64,000 nucleotides of DNA, taken from positions 124,001 to 188,000 of the forward strand of contig NZ_PYAT01000005.1 of NCBI RefSeq assembly GCF_003014655.1, in the 5' to 3' direction. The stretch comes from Planomicrobium soli (GTDB lineage Bacteria; Bacillota; Bacilli; Bacillales_A; Planococcaceae). The notes under the pieces were generated by a model. It searched no databases and was not told the DNA's origin. It was given only the letters and a program-made list of their open reading frames with translations. A program made the translations under genes and the position numbers. Below, one piece after another: positions 10,126 to 19,001 of the stretch (position 1 is the first letter of the stretch; each line of letters begins with the position of its first letter).

Positions 10126-11064
10126 ATGACAAAAAAATCAATGGGCATTCATCACATTACGGCAGTTGTCGGAAATCCTCAGGAAAATGTAGATTTCTAT
10201 GCAGGTGTCCTGGGATTGCGTCTCGTAAAGCAAACCGTCAACTTTGACGATCCAGGCACTTACCATCTGTATTTTGGCAATGAAGAAGCAGAGCCGGGAA
10301 CGATCATCACCTTCTTCCCGTGGGGAGACGCCTATAAAGGGCGGATTGGCGATGGTCAAGTAGGCGTGACAACTTATGTTGTTCCGCCCGGCGCTTTGGA
10401 TTTTTGGGAAAACCGTTTAGCAGGCTTTGATATTCCGGCAACGAAAAGCGAACGGTTCGGTGAGCAGTATTTGAGCTTTGATGATCCGCATGGTCTGCAT
10501 TTGGAAATCGTAGCCAGACAAGACGGAAGAGACAGCACGTGGAGCTTCGGCGTAATCGGTCCGGACAAAGCCATTAAAGGGTTTGGCGGTGCGACGCTGT
10601 ATTCTTCGAACGCCGAGAAAACTGCCGAACTATTGGAAACGGGAATGGGATTAGAACGGGTTGGAGAAGAAAGCGATTTGATTCGTTTCCGTTCAACAAG
10701 CGAGATCGGCAATATCATTGATTTAAAAAAGGCCCGCAGCAAAGCAGGGAAACTAGGTGTTGGAACAGTCCATCATATTGCATGGCGGGCAAAAGACAAC
10801 GAAGACCAATTGGATTGGAAGCGGCATATTGAAAACTTCGGCCTTGGGGTTACGCCGGTGCAGGACCGTAATTATTTCAATGCCATCTACTTTAGAGAGT
10901 ACGGCGACATTTTGTTTGAGATTGCAACGGACTCACCAGGCTTTGCAATTGATGAACCGCAGGAAGCACTAGGCGAAAAATTGATGCTTCCGCAACAATA
11001 TGAACAGAACCGGGCCCGGCTTCAGCAAGAGCTAGAGCCGATTCAAGTACGTGTGTTGGATTAA
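10126..11064 (+). CDS. Ring-cleaving dioxygenase, glyoxalase fold (MhqO/MhqE-like)
   Basis: A 312-residue protein with two vicinal-oxygen-chelate modules. The first begins GIHHITAVVGNPQENVDFY and the second (about residue 150 on) carries VHHIAWRAKDN and ends with IYFREYGDILFEIATDSPG, giving the H-H-E metal triad of extradiol dioxygenases and glyoxalases. Bacillus relatives (MhqO/MhqE) are induced by quinones and catechols. I prefer the ATG at 10126 because AAGGAGAG lies 8 bases upstream; a TTG at 10108 would add six residues. Monocistronic. Confidence 0.88.
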   Translation: MTKKSMGIHHITAVVGNPQENVDFYAGVLGLRLVKQTVNFDDPGTYHLYFGNEEAEPGTIITFFPWGDAYKGRIGDGQVGVTTYVVPPGALDFWENRLAGFDIPATKSERFGEQYLSFDDPHGLHLEIVARQDGRDSTWSFGVIGPDKAIKGFGGATLYSSNAEKTAELLETGMGLERVGEESDLIRFRSTSEIGNIIDLKKARSKAGKLGVGTVHHIAWRAKDNEDQLDWKRHIENFGLGVTPVQDRNYFNAIYFREYGDILFEIATDSPGFAIDEPQEALGEKLMLPQQYEQNRARLQQELEPIQVRVLD

Positions 11065-11069
11065 CTAAA

Positions 11070-11112
11070 AAACTGCTTCTCCCATTTTAAAACGAGTGGG
11101 AGAGGCAGTTTT
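11070..11112. terminator. Bidirectional terminator
   Basis: AAACTGC..TCTCCCA pairs with TGGGAGA..GCAGTTT (11070-11084/11097-11111); T runs in both directions serve the convergent dioxygenase and proline dehydrogenase genes. Confidence 0.85.
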
Positions 11113-12020
11113 TATTTTGAAACCATGCTTTTTAATACTAGATTAATGTTTTGTGGACGCTCAGCTAAGCGTCTCATAAAATAGCCATACCAGTCTTGGC
11201 CGAACGGAACATATGTGGTGAAGTTATAACCTTCTTTTGCCAGCTCTTTCTGCATCTCCGTGCGGAAGCCGTAAAGCATTTGGAACTCAAAGCGGCTGAA
11301 CGGGATGTTATTTTGCCGGGCGAACTTTTTCACTTCATCAATGATGTTGTGATCATGTGTGGCAATGGAAGTGAATGCTTTGCCAAGAAGACGGCTTTTG
11401 ATTAATTTCATGTAATTCTCGTCGATTTCCTGTTTGCCTTGCAAGGAAACTTCTTCGTTTTCTTTGTAGGCGCCTTTGACAAGTCGAAGCCGGACATCCT
11501 GCAAGCTTTCCAAATCTTTCTCTGAACGGTACAGGTACGACTGGATGACCGTTCCAACGTTGTCGTATTCCTGCAGCAATTCATCAAGCAAATCGAACGT
11601 CTGCTGCAGATGACCATAGTCTTCCATGTCGATGTTGATAAAAATATCGTAGCTGGCAGCAAGAGCAACAATTTCTTTCATGTTTTCAAGACAAAATTTA
11701 TAATCGACGTCTAAGCCCACTTGAGTGAGTTTAATCGACATATGTGCGTTAACAGCATGAGCTTGGATTGCTTCTAGTGTTTCTAGAATATTTGTTTTCG
11801 CATGGAGTGCTTCTTCTCTGCTGTAAACGAATTCCCCGAGGTTATCAATAGTGGCACTAATGCCGTTGCTGTTCAGTTCTTTGACTGATTTCATCATGCT
11901 ATCGATATCCGTCCCGGCGACAACTTTACTGGCCCCCAGTTTTAATCCCCATTTCTTAGCGCTACTATTCAATAGTTGATTTTTTGACAATGAAATAAAG
12001 AAGTCTCTCGTTAATCCCAC
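11112..12020 (-). CDS. Proline dehydrogenase (copy 2)
   Basis: A 302-residue paralogue of the enzyme at 3.3-4.3 kb, with the same signatures: LRLVKGAYKE, ATHDHN, FQMLYGFR and DWYGYFMRRLAERPQN. It differs at HMSIKLTQVG (copy 1 has HISLKPTQIG) and ends at the barrel without the hydrophobic tail. ATG at 12020 follows TAGGAGGAAA. About 180 bases of possible leader precede it. Bacillus subtilis also has two such enzymes, but at separate loci. Confidence 0.93.
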   Translation of the reverse strand: MGLTRDFFISLSKNQLLNSSAKKWGLKLGASKVVAGTDIDSMMKSVKELNSNGISATIDNLGEFVYSREEALHAKTNILETLEAIQAHAVNAHMSIKLTQVGLDVDYKFCLENMKEIVALAASYDIFINIDMEDYGHLQQTFDLLDELLQEYDNVGTVIQSYLYRSEKDLESLQDVRLRLVKGAYKENEEVSLQGKQEIDENYMKLIKSRLLGKAFTSIATHDHNIIDEVKKFARQNNIPFSRFEFQMLYGFRTEMQKELAKEGYNFTTYVPFGQDWYGYFMRRLAERPQNINLVLKSMVSK

Positions 12021-12319
12021 TTTGTTTCCTCCTATACGTTGATAAGCGCCTGTTTTATATGCATCGCAGCAAAGTGAGCGTCCATAGTCGCTAAGCGGCG
12101 ATAAAATGAAACTTTCATCAGCGGAGTTTCCTCGTTCCCGCTGTCCGGAAAATCAAGTCATCCATTCATGCTTGGAAAGCAGCGCAGCTGCATCCTAGCC
12201 TTTATTATAATCGATAGTTCCCAATCAGCCTAACTTTACCTAAAAGTAAGAAACCAGTAGAAATTCTTTAAGGAGCATTAGTCATATCAACAGAGAAATG
12301 AAGGAAACTTAGACAAAAA
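12021..12319 (-). promoter_or_regulatory. Leader and possible promoter of proline dehydrogenase copy 2
   Basis: On the minus strand a TATAAT hexamer lies at 12209-12204 with a weak TTAGGC 18 bases upstream (12233-12228). If this is the promoter, the untranslated leader is about 180 bases. I see no known riboswitch in it. The rest of the gap has no gene. Confidence 0.35.
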
Positions 12320-12346
12320 GCAGACAAAGGGCAACCCTTTGTCTGC
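12320..12346 (-). terminator. Terminator of the SCO1 operon
   Basis: A perfect 12-bp stem (GCAGACAAAGGG and complement) with a 3-base loop; on the minus strand it is followed by CTTTTTG. It ends the SCO1-small protein transcript. Confidence 0.85.
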
Positions 12347-12355
12347 TTTCAGTTA

Positions 12356-12685
12356 TCACCAATCTTTTGAGCTTTTTTCCATAATGCCAAGTTCTTTCAT
12401 TAAGCTCACAAAAAAACTATCGCGATTGCTCTGAAAAGCATTTTCCGTGCACGTGGATTCAGCTGGATAATTCAAATCACGGGCTTCTTGCAGCGTGGAT
12501 TCTTCAAGGAAGTTTGTCGCGTTCGATTCTTCAAAGCAGGAATAGGCAATGTAGGTCCGGTGTGAGTGTTCCAAAATAACTCGTGTTTGGGGGGATGGCC
12601 GGTTATCACGCGGCATGAAAAAGAGCACAAGAAGAACGGCTGCCATCACGGCCGCTATCCATAGCCATTTCTTGTTTTTGCCCAT
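12356..12685 (-). CDS. Hypothetical membrane-anchored protein downstream of SCO1
   Basis: A 109-residue protein I do not recognise. Basic residues MGKNKK are followed by one transmembrane helix (WLWIAAVMAAVLLVLFF, about 7-23); the remaining 85 residues should lie outside and contain two cysteines (about residues 50 and 80), separated by 29. It starts two bases after the SCO1 stop, so it is in the same operon and may take part in copper handling or cytochrome oxidase assembly; that role is inference. ATG follows GGAGGAGTAAGT. Confidence 0.75.
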   Translation of the reverse strand: MGKNKKWLWIAAVMAAVLLVLFFMPRDNRPSPQTRVILEHSHRTYIAYSCFEESNATNFLEESTLQEARDLNYPAESTCTENAFQSNRDSFFVSLMKELGIMEKSSKDW

Positions 12686-12687
12686 AC

Positions 12688-13263
12688 TTACTCCTCCACC
12701 AAGATTTTGATGTCCGAAATGATGTCGTCGACTGGCGGTTTAAGGCCGTCATAGTATTTCATCACCACTCCATTTTTGTCGACAAGAAAAAATGAAGTGC
12801 CGTGCATGGCCTGATCTTGATCTTCGGGTTTTCGCGCAATCGTCCTAAAATTTTCCATGGCAAACTGGTCGATCGTTTCCGAAGAATAGCCGGTAAGCAA
12901 ATGCCAGCTTGATAAATCCGCGCCGTAATTTTCTGCATAGGACTTTAACACTTCAGGAGTATCAAAAGCCGGATCAGCTGTAAAAGAAACAATTTTCACA
13001 TTAAGCCCTTCTTGTTTCAACTGCGCCTGAAGGTCGGTCATGTTTGCCATCATCGGCAAGCAAACCGTCGTGCAATTTGTAAATACAAAGTCAGCCAGCC
13101 ATACTTCGCCTTGTAGATCGGCTAGGCCCACTTGTTCATTTTCCTGATTTGTAAATGTGAAATCTTCGACTTCCCAGTTTAATGGATCTTTTATCGATTG
13201 TCCGCATCCTGTGAGGATGAGGGAAAGAAGCAACAGTGAAAAAAGCCAGACGTTTTTTTTCAA
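12688..13263 (-). CDS. SCO1/SenC family copper chaperone lipoprotein
   Basis: A 191-residue thioredoxin-fold lipoprotein that delivers copper to the CuA centre of cytochrome c oxidase. The signal LKKNVWLFSLLLLSLILTGC has a lipobox with the lipidated Cys at residue 20. Copper ligands are the CxxxC of FTNCTTVC (about 75-79) and the histidine in MHGTSFFLVDKNG (about 163). I chose the TTG start at 13263 (GAGGACGAGGAACC upstream) because the 34 residues before it are not signal-like; the result matches BsSco length. Residue after the second Cys is Leu, not the usual Pro. Confidence 0.88.
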   Translation of the reverse strand: MKKNVWLFSLLLLSLILTGCGQSIKDPLNWEVEDFTFTNQENEQVGLADLQGEVWLADFVFTNCTTVCLPMMANMTDLQAQLKQEGLNVKIVSFTADPAFDTPEVLKSYAENYGADLSSWHLLTGYSSETIDQFAMENFRTIARKPEDQDQAMHGTSFFLVDKNGVVMKYYDGLKPPVDDIISDIKILVEE

Positions 13264-13512
13264 GGTTCCTCGTCCTCGCTTTCTGTAACTAGTTTTGTTC
13301 TCCATAAGCGTAGTAGAAATGCTGCTTTCAAACAAGTGCTTTACAGGGGGAATATGTGTAAACATTTCGAACAGCCTCCATATTTAATGGAAACAATCAA
13401 TTTTATTAATTATTTTCTGACTATTTTGCATTTTTTCAAGGGATTTCTAAGCTGTTTGTAGAATACTTAGTAAGAAATGACGAGGAGCGGCAGTCCTTTT
13501 GGAGGTGTTAAA

Positions 13513-15396
13513 TTGATTAGCCACACAAACTCTTTGACGCAAGAAAAATTATTGGACTTCCATGAAGGTCGAATGATAGATGCTTACCGGTATTTTGGTT
13601 CGCATATCAAAGGCGACGAAACAACTTTTACTGTTTGGGCACCAGATGTAACAACAGTCACAGTAATTTGCACCAATATCAAAGATGATATAGAAGAAAG
13701 ATTTCCAATGGCTACCCATCCGCTCGATTCGACTGTTTGGCAAATATCCGTGCCGAGAATGACGATGGGCTATCGGTATGAATATGAAATCGAAACGCTG
13801 CAAAAAGAAAAGCTTCGCAAAGTCGATCCTTTTGCTCGCGCAAGTGAAAAAAGGCCGCAAAGCCGTTCAATTGTGCAACCGGAATCCATATACGTTTGGC
13901 CAGATTCGGTTCTTGCCAATAAGAGAGCGCCAAACCCACAACATTATGAAGAGCCGATGGCAATTTATGAATTGCATATCGGCACATGGAAGCGAACAAA
14001 GAGCGGCCGATTTTTAACATACCGGGAATTAGCTGAAGAAGTAATTCCATATGTGAAGAAGCAAGGCTTTACCCATATTGAGGTCATGCCCATTACAGAA
14101 CACCCTTTGGACGAATCGTGGGGGTACCAAACTACCGGCTATTTTTCGCCTACAAGCAGGTATGGTTCCGGGGACGATTTAAAATATTTTGTACAAAAAT
14201 GTAAAGAAAATGAAATTGGCATTTTTCTTGATTGGGTACCTGGCCACTTCTGCGTAGATCTTCATGCATTGGCTTTATTTAATGGCACGCCGCTATACGA
14301 GGAATCGAGGCCGGAGCGCAGGATGAATCCGGATTGGGGGACGTTGAACTTTGATGTGCGCAAGGGGGAGGTAGTCAGCTTTCTCTTATCAAGCAGCCAT
14401 TACTGGCTGGATGAATTTAAGTTTGACGGTTTTCGGATGGACGCCTTGGTTAATTTGCTGTTTGTTCCAAATGATCCAGATCGAACTCATAACAAGGACG
14501 GGGTGGCATTCCTTCGGACGTTGACAGCTTCACTAAGGCACCATCACCCGGAAGCGGTGCTTATTGCAGAAGACGCCTGGCATTATCCGAAAGTAACCGG
14601 GGACATTGAAGAAGGCGGAGTGGGATTCCATTACAAATGGAATTTTGGCTGGATGAATGATGTCCAGGAATATATGAAAACGCCGCCTGCAGAGCGCTCC
14701 CGTGTTCATGGCAATATAAATTTCTCGATTTTTTATCATTACGAAGAACGTTTTATCTCGACTTTTTCACACGATGAATTTGTACATGGCCAAGGATCTT
14801 TGCTTAACAAACTTCCTGGCACTTATGAAGAGAAATTTCATCAACTGCGTCTGCTTCTTGGGTTTTGGGTTGCGCATCCAGGAAAGAAGTTGCTGTTTAT
14901 GGGACAGGAGTTTGGCCATTTTGACGAATGGAAGTTCCAGCCTCAATTAGACTGGCACTTGTATGATTTTAAAGCCCATCGGCAAATGGCGTTATTTACA
15001 AAAGAATTATTAACTTTCTATAAAGGGGAAAAAGCCTTGTTCGAGCTGGACGATAAACGGGAGGGCTTCCAGTGGCTTGATGCAGACAACAGCAAGCAAA
15101 GCGTGGCTTCGTTTGTCCGCAGAGGGCGCTCGCCGGAAAATGAGTGCATCATCATCTGCAATTTTTCAGACAAGCATTACCCGGATTTCCAGGTTGGGGT
15201 TCCATCAAAAGGCGTTTACCAACAGATATTTTCGACAGATTTTGCTCATTACGGAGGGAATAGTGAACAGCAACCTGTTCTGGTCCTTGCTAGGGAAGCT
15301 CCCTTCAATAACCAAAGCCAATCAATTGAAATAAATCTGCCCGCCTTCACCATGAGCATTTGGAAGAAAAATTGGGATAGGAGTGAAGTTGAATGA
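13513..15396 (+). CDS. glgB: 1,4-alpha-glucan branching enzyme
   Basis: A 627-residue GH13 enzyme making alpha-1,6 branches in glycogen. After an N-terminal CBM48 module (about residues 30-115), the barrel shows DGFRMDAL (nucleophile Asp), LIAED (acid/base Glu) and FSHDEFVHG (third Asp). The usual AEDST is AEDAW here, a mild deviation outside the catalytic carboxylates. The TTG at 13513 is preferred: GGAGGTG lies six bases upstream, whereas the ATG at 13477 has none. First gene of the glycogen operon; stop overlaps glgC (ATGA). Confidence 0.95.
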   Translation: MISHTNSLTQEKLLDFHEGRMIDAYRYFGSHIKGDETTFTVWAPDVTTVTVICTNIKDDIEERFPMATHPLDSTVWQISVPRMTMGYRYEYEIETLQKEKLRKVDPFARASEKRPQSRSIVQPESIYVWPDSVLANKRAPNPQHYEEPMAIYELHIGTWKRTKSGRFLTYRELAEEVIPYVKKQGFTHIEVMPITEHPLDESWGYQTTGYFSPTSRYGSGDDLKYFVQKCKENEIGIFLDWVPGHFCVDLHALALFNGTPLYEESRPERRMNPDWGTLNFDVRKGEVVSFLLSSSHYWLDEFKFDGFRMDALVNLLFVPNDPDRTHNKDGVAFLRTLTASLRHHHPEAVLIAEDAWHYPKVTGDIEEGGVGFHYKWNFGWMNDVQEYMKTPPAERSRVHGNINFSIFYHYEERFISTFSHDEFVHGQGSLLNKLPGTYEEKFHQLRLLLGFWVAHPGKKLLFMGQEFGHFDEWKFQPQLDWHLYDFKAHRQMALFTKELLTFYKGEKALFELDDKREGFQWLDADNSKQSVASFVRRGRSPENECIIICNFSDKHYPDFQVGVPSKGVYQQIFSTDFAHYGGNSEQQPVLVLAREAPFNNQSQSIEINLPAFTMSIWKKNWDRSEVE

Positions 15397-16559
15397 AGAC
15401 CGAAATCGTGGCTATGCTTTTAGCAGGAGGACAAGGAAGCCGGCTTAAATCACTGACGTATAACATTGCCAAACCTGCCATTCCATTTGGCGGGAAATAC
15501 CGGATCATCGATTTCCCCTTATCAAACTGCATGAATTCAGAAATCCATACTGTCGGTGTTCTGACCCAATACCAGCCCCATGTACTGCACAATTACATCG
15601 GACTTGGAACACCTTGGGATTTGGACCGGCGCAATGGCGGCGTAACAATGTTGACGCCTTACGCTGCGATGGGCGGCATCCGATGGTACGACGGAACAGC
15701 CAACGCTATTTATCAAAACATCAATTATTTGATGGAACATGATCCCGAATACGTCATCATTTTATCTGGCGATCACATTTATAAAATGGATTACGGCATG
15801 ATGCTCGATTTTCATAAAGAGCAGCAAGCTGATGCCACCATCTCGGTCATCGAAGTGCCATGGGAAGAGACCCATCGATTTGGCATCATGAACACTGATG
15901 AAAACATGGAAGTAATCGAATTCGTCGAAAAGCCGAAAGATGCAAAAAGCAATCTGGCTTCGATGGGCGTTTATATATTCAATTGGCAGAAGTTGAAAGA
16001 TTATTTGGTATTGGACAATGAAAATGAAGATTCTTCCCATGACTTTGGCCATGATATCATCCCGTTGATGCTTGGCAAAGGAGAAAAATTAGTTGCTTAC
16101 CCTTATAAGGGATACTGGAAAGATGTGGGGACAGTAGAAAGCTTATGGCAAGCCAATATGGACTTGTTGAACCCGGAGTCAGGATTGAACTTGCATGATC
16201 CGGCCTGGCGCATCTTCTCTTCGAACCCTCAGTTGCCGCCGCAAGTAGTTACAGAAACGGGCTATGTTCAAGAGTCTTTTGTCAACGAAGGCTGTGTTAT
16301 TGAAGGGGAAGTAGCTAAATCAGTAGTTTTCCAAGATGTTTATGTGAAAGAAGGGGCGGTTATTCATGATTGCGTCATCATGAGCGATGTAGTTGTAGGA
16401 ACCGGTGCAAAATTGTCGAGAGCAATCGTTCCTCCATCTTTCAACGTTCCAGATAACTTTGAAATACAAAACCAAGAAGGCGAGATCATTTTATTAACAG
16501 ATGAGATTATCGAGAAATGGAAAGGAAGTGGTGAACATGCGTTTGATGGCAATCGTTGA
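15393..16559 (+). CDS. glgC: Glucose-1-phosphate adenylyltransferase, catalytic subunit
   Basis: A 388-residue enzyme making ADP-glucose from ATP and glucose-1-phosphate, the committed step of glycogen synthesis. The nucleotide-binding loop [10 protein letters not shown] (9-18), [11 protein letters not shown] (26-36) and the DHIYKMDY substrate segment are intact; the C-terminus is a left-handed beta-helix. It begins inside the glgB stop codon and overlaps glgD by 23 bases, indicating coupled translation. Confidence 0.96.
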   Translation: MKTEIVAMLLAGGQGSRLKSLTYNIAKPAIPFGGKYRIIDFPLSNCMNSEIHTVGVLTQYQPHVLHNYIGLGTPWDLDRRNGGVTMLTPYAAMGGIRWYDGTANAIYQNINYLMEHDPEYVIILSGDHIYKMDYGMMLDFHKEQQADATISVIEVPWEETHRFGIMNTDENMEVIEFVEKPKDAKSNLASMGVYIFNWQKLKDYLVLDNENEDSSHDFGHDIIPLMLGKGEKLVAYPYKGYWKDVGTVESLWQANMDLLNPESGLNLHDPAWRIFSSNPQLPPQVVTETGYVQESFVNEGCVIEGEVAKSVVFQDVYVKEGAVIHDCVIMSDVVVGTGAKLSRAIVPPSFNVPDNFEIQNQEGEIILLTDEIIEKWKGSGEHAFDGNR

Positions 16560-17559
16560 TGCAGCGGTTAGAATGCCTGGATTGGAAGATTTAACGATGT
16601 ACCGTTCGACAGCCACTGTCCCTTTTGCAGGACGATACCGGCTGATTGATTTCACATTATCCAATGTGGTCAATTCCGGCATCAACTCAGTCGGCATTTT
16701 CCCCACTAATCCGTTCGGTTCACTTTTGGATCATGTTGGAATGGGGAAAAGTTGGGATTTGGACCACAGAAAAGATGGGTTATTTCTTCTGCCTCCTACG
16801 CAGCTGAATGGGGGACACTTGAGTGTTGGCACTTTTGCGGCGTTGGAAGAACATAAAGCTTTTATAACGAAGAGCAGACGGCCGTACGTTGTCATTACAA
16901 ACTGCTATACGGTTTCCCAAATCAAATATCATAAGATGCTGCATGCTCATGTCGAGTCGGGAATGGACATTACTGAAGCTGTCAGCGGAGACATTTCATT
17001 GAAAAGCTACATCATGTCCAAAGATCTTTTGATGGAGTTGATAGATGTCTACAAAGAAAAACGAATTATCAGTGTAGAGGACCTTGTCAATTTGAAAAAG
17101 AAACCTTATACGTATGGCCGTTTTGAATACGAGGGTTATGTAGCCGTCATCGACTCAATTCAAAGTTATTTTAGTGAATCAATGGCTTTGTTAAATGTCG
17201 ATCAATGGAACGAGTTGTTTATCCATGACTGTCCTATTTATACAAAAGTAAAAGATGAACCACCAGCCCGGTATTTGAAAGGTTCGTTAGTGAGACGGGC
17301 AATGCTAGCTAATGGCGGGACCATCGAAGGAACAGTAACAGAAAGCATTCTTGGAAGGGCAGTTATAGTCAAAAAGAATGCGAAGTTGGATCGCTGCATT
17401 ATCATGCAAAAATGCTTCATTGGAGAAGGCTGCGATTTATCCTATGTAATTGCCGATAAAGACGTCTACATTGAAGCAGGAGTAGTCTTGCATGGGACAA
17501 AAGAAAATCCAATTGTCTTGCGCAAAGGGGAACGAGTGTTGAAGGAGGAAGTTGGATGA
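16537..17559 (+). CDS. glgD: Glycogen biosynthesis protein GlgD (regulatory subunit)
   Basis: A 340-residue GlgC homologue lacking the G-rich catalytic loop: where GlgC has GGQGSRL this protein has [11 protein letters not shown]. It keeps the fold ([14 protein letters not shown], beta-helix C-terminus) and serves in Firmicutes as the non-catalytic partner of GlgC. The ATG at 16537 is chosen because AAGGAAG is 8 bases upstream; an in-frame ATG at 16501 lies deep inside glgC with no such site. Its stop overlaps glgA (ATGA). Confidence 0.94.
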   Translation: MRLMAIVDAAVRMPGLEDLTMYRSTATVPFAGRYRLIDFTLSNVVNSGINSVGIFPTNPFGSLLDHVGMGKSWDLDHRKDGLFLLPPTQLNGGHLSVGTFAALEEHKAFITKSRRPYVVITNCYTVSQIKYHKMLHAHVESGMDITEAVSGDISLKSYIMSKDLLMELIDVYKEKRIISVEDLVNLKKKPYTYGRFEYEGYVAVIDSIQSYFSESMALLNVDQWNELFIHDCPIYTKVKDEPPARYLKGSLVRRAMLANGGTIEGTVTESILGRAVIVKKNAKLDRCIIMQKCFIGEGCDLSYVIADKDVYIEAGVVLHGTKENPIVLRKGERVLKEEVG

Positions 17560-18992
17560 GAATTGTCATGGCAGCAGCCGAGTGTGCCCCTTTTGTAAAA
17601 GTGGGAGGGCTTGGTGATGTAATGGGGGCATTGCCAAAAGAATTGGTGGAGCTGGGCCATGAAGTAATGGTCATACTCCCAAAATACAACTTAATTCCAG
17701 AGAAATACGAAGAGGAATTCTCGTTCGTTAAAGAAATTGAAATTCCGTTTAAATATGACAAGAAAAAATGTGGAATTTTTGAATATGTACAAAATGGTGT
17801 ACGGTTTATTTTTCTGGAACATGATAATTATTTTAAGCGGGAACGTGTTTATGGGCATACCGATGACGCCGAACGCTACGCTTTTTTTAACCGGGCAGCC
17901 TTGGCAGTAATGCAAGTTTTGGATTTTAAAGCGGATATATTGCATGTCCATGATTGGCATGCAGCAATGATGCCATTCTTGGTAAGGGAAGATGAACAGT
18001 TCCGAGAATTCAATGAGAACATCAAAACAATGCTGACAATCCATAATCTATTTTATCAAGGGCCTTATTCTAAAGAGGTTTTTCTTTCAAATTACGAGAT
18101 GGACGAACGTTATTTTGACGAAGGCATAGTTGAATGGAATGGCAAGTTCAATATGATGAAGGCCGGTTTGTTATATGCTGACTGCATAACTACTGTCAGC
18201 CCTACTTATCGGGATGAAGTCCTTACAGAAAAGTATGGGGAAAAATTGCACCCTTTGCTTCAGGAACTAGAAGCGAAATTTATCGGCATAATAAACGGCA
18301 TCGATACACTTGCTTACAATCCGGCGACTGACTTAATGATTGAAAAAGAATATGACCACACCAGTATGGAAGAAAAAGCGGCAAACAAACGGGCGCTTCA
18401 GAAAAAGTTCGAGTTGCCGGTACGTGGGGATATTCCTTTGTTGACCATGGTGTCAAGACTCTCCAAGCAAAAAGGCATTGATGTTTTAATGGAAACCTTA
18501 CCGGAAGTAATTGAGAAATTCGATGTGCAATTTATGTTGTTGGGAACCGGCGAAGAAAAAAATGAACGATTTTTCCGGCAGTTAGCAGAAGATTACCCTG
18601 AAAAAGTAGGGATTTATATCGGTTTTGATGAAGCACTTGCCCACCTAATGTATGCGGGAGCTGACATCTTTTTGATGCCTTCACATTTTGAACCTTGTGG
18701 ATTAAGCCAGTTAATTTCAATGCGCTATGGTACTGTTCCCGTAGCCAACAAAACTGGCGGCTTGAAGGATACTATCGAAGAATATGATGAAAATAGCCAT
18801 AGCGGCACGGGCTTTCTTAGCGACTTTTCACAGGAGGAATCGTTTTCCGGTGCATTGGAGCGGGCTTTATCACTGTATTCAAAACCGGAACATTGGGAGA
18901 AGATCAAGCAAAATGGAATGGCAGGCGACTATTCTTGGGCGCATTCTGCAAAGGAATATGCGGAGGAATACGAGAGGATAGCCAGAGGGTGA
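17556..18992 (+). CDS. glgA: Glycogen synthase
   Basis: A 478-residue GT5 glucosyltransferase extending alpha-1,4-glucan from ADP-glucose. The N-terminal KVGGLGDVMGALPKEL (15-30) holds the ADP-glucose binding KxGGL motif; the C-terminal domain has MVSRLSKQKGID and EPCGLSQLISMRYG with the conserved acidic residue of retaining GT-B enzymes. ATG follows AAGGAGGAAGTTGG and overlaps the glgD stop. Confidence 0.96.
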   Translation: MRIVMAAAECAPFVKVGGLGDVMGALPKELVELGHEVMVILPKYNLIPEKYEEEFSFVKEIEIPFKYDKKKCGIFEYVQNGVRFIFLEHDNYFKRERVYGHTDDAERYAFFNRAALAVMQVLDFKADILHVHDWHAAMMPFLVREDEQFREFNENIKTMLTIHNLFYQGPYSKEVFLSNYEMDERYFDEGIVEWNGKFNMMKAGLLYADCITTVSPTYRDEVLTEKYGEKLHPLLQELEAKFIGIINGIDTLAYNPATDLMIEKEYDHTSMEEKAANKRALQKKFELPVRGDIPLLTMVSRLSKQKGIDVLMETLPEVIEKFDVQFMLLGTGEEKNERFFRQLAEDYPEKVGIYIGFDEALAHLMYAGADIFLMPSHFEPCGLSQLISMRYGTVPVANKTGGLKDTIEEYDENSHSGTGFLSDFSQEESFSGALERALSLYSKPEHWEKIKQNGMAGDYSWAHSAKEYAEEYERIARG

Positions 18993-19001
18993 GGATGCAG
19001 T

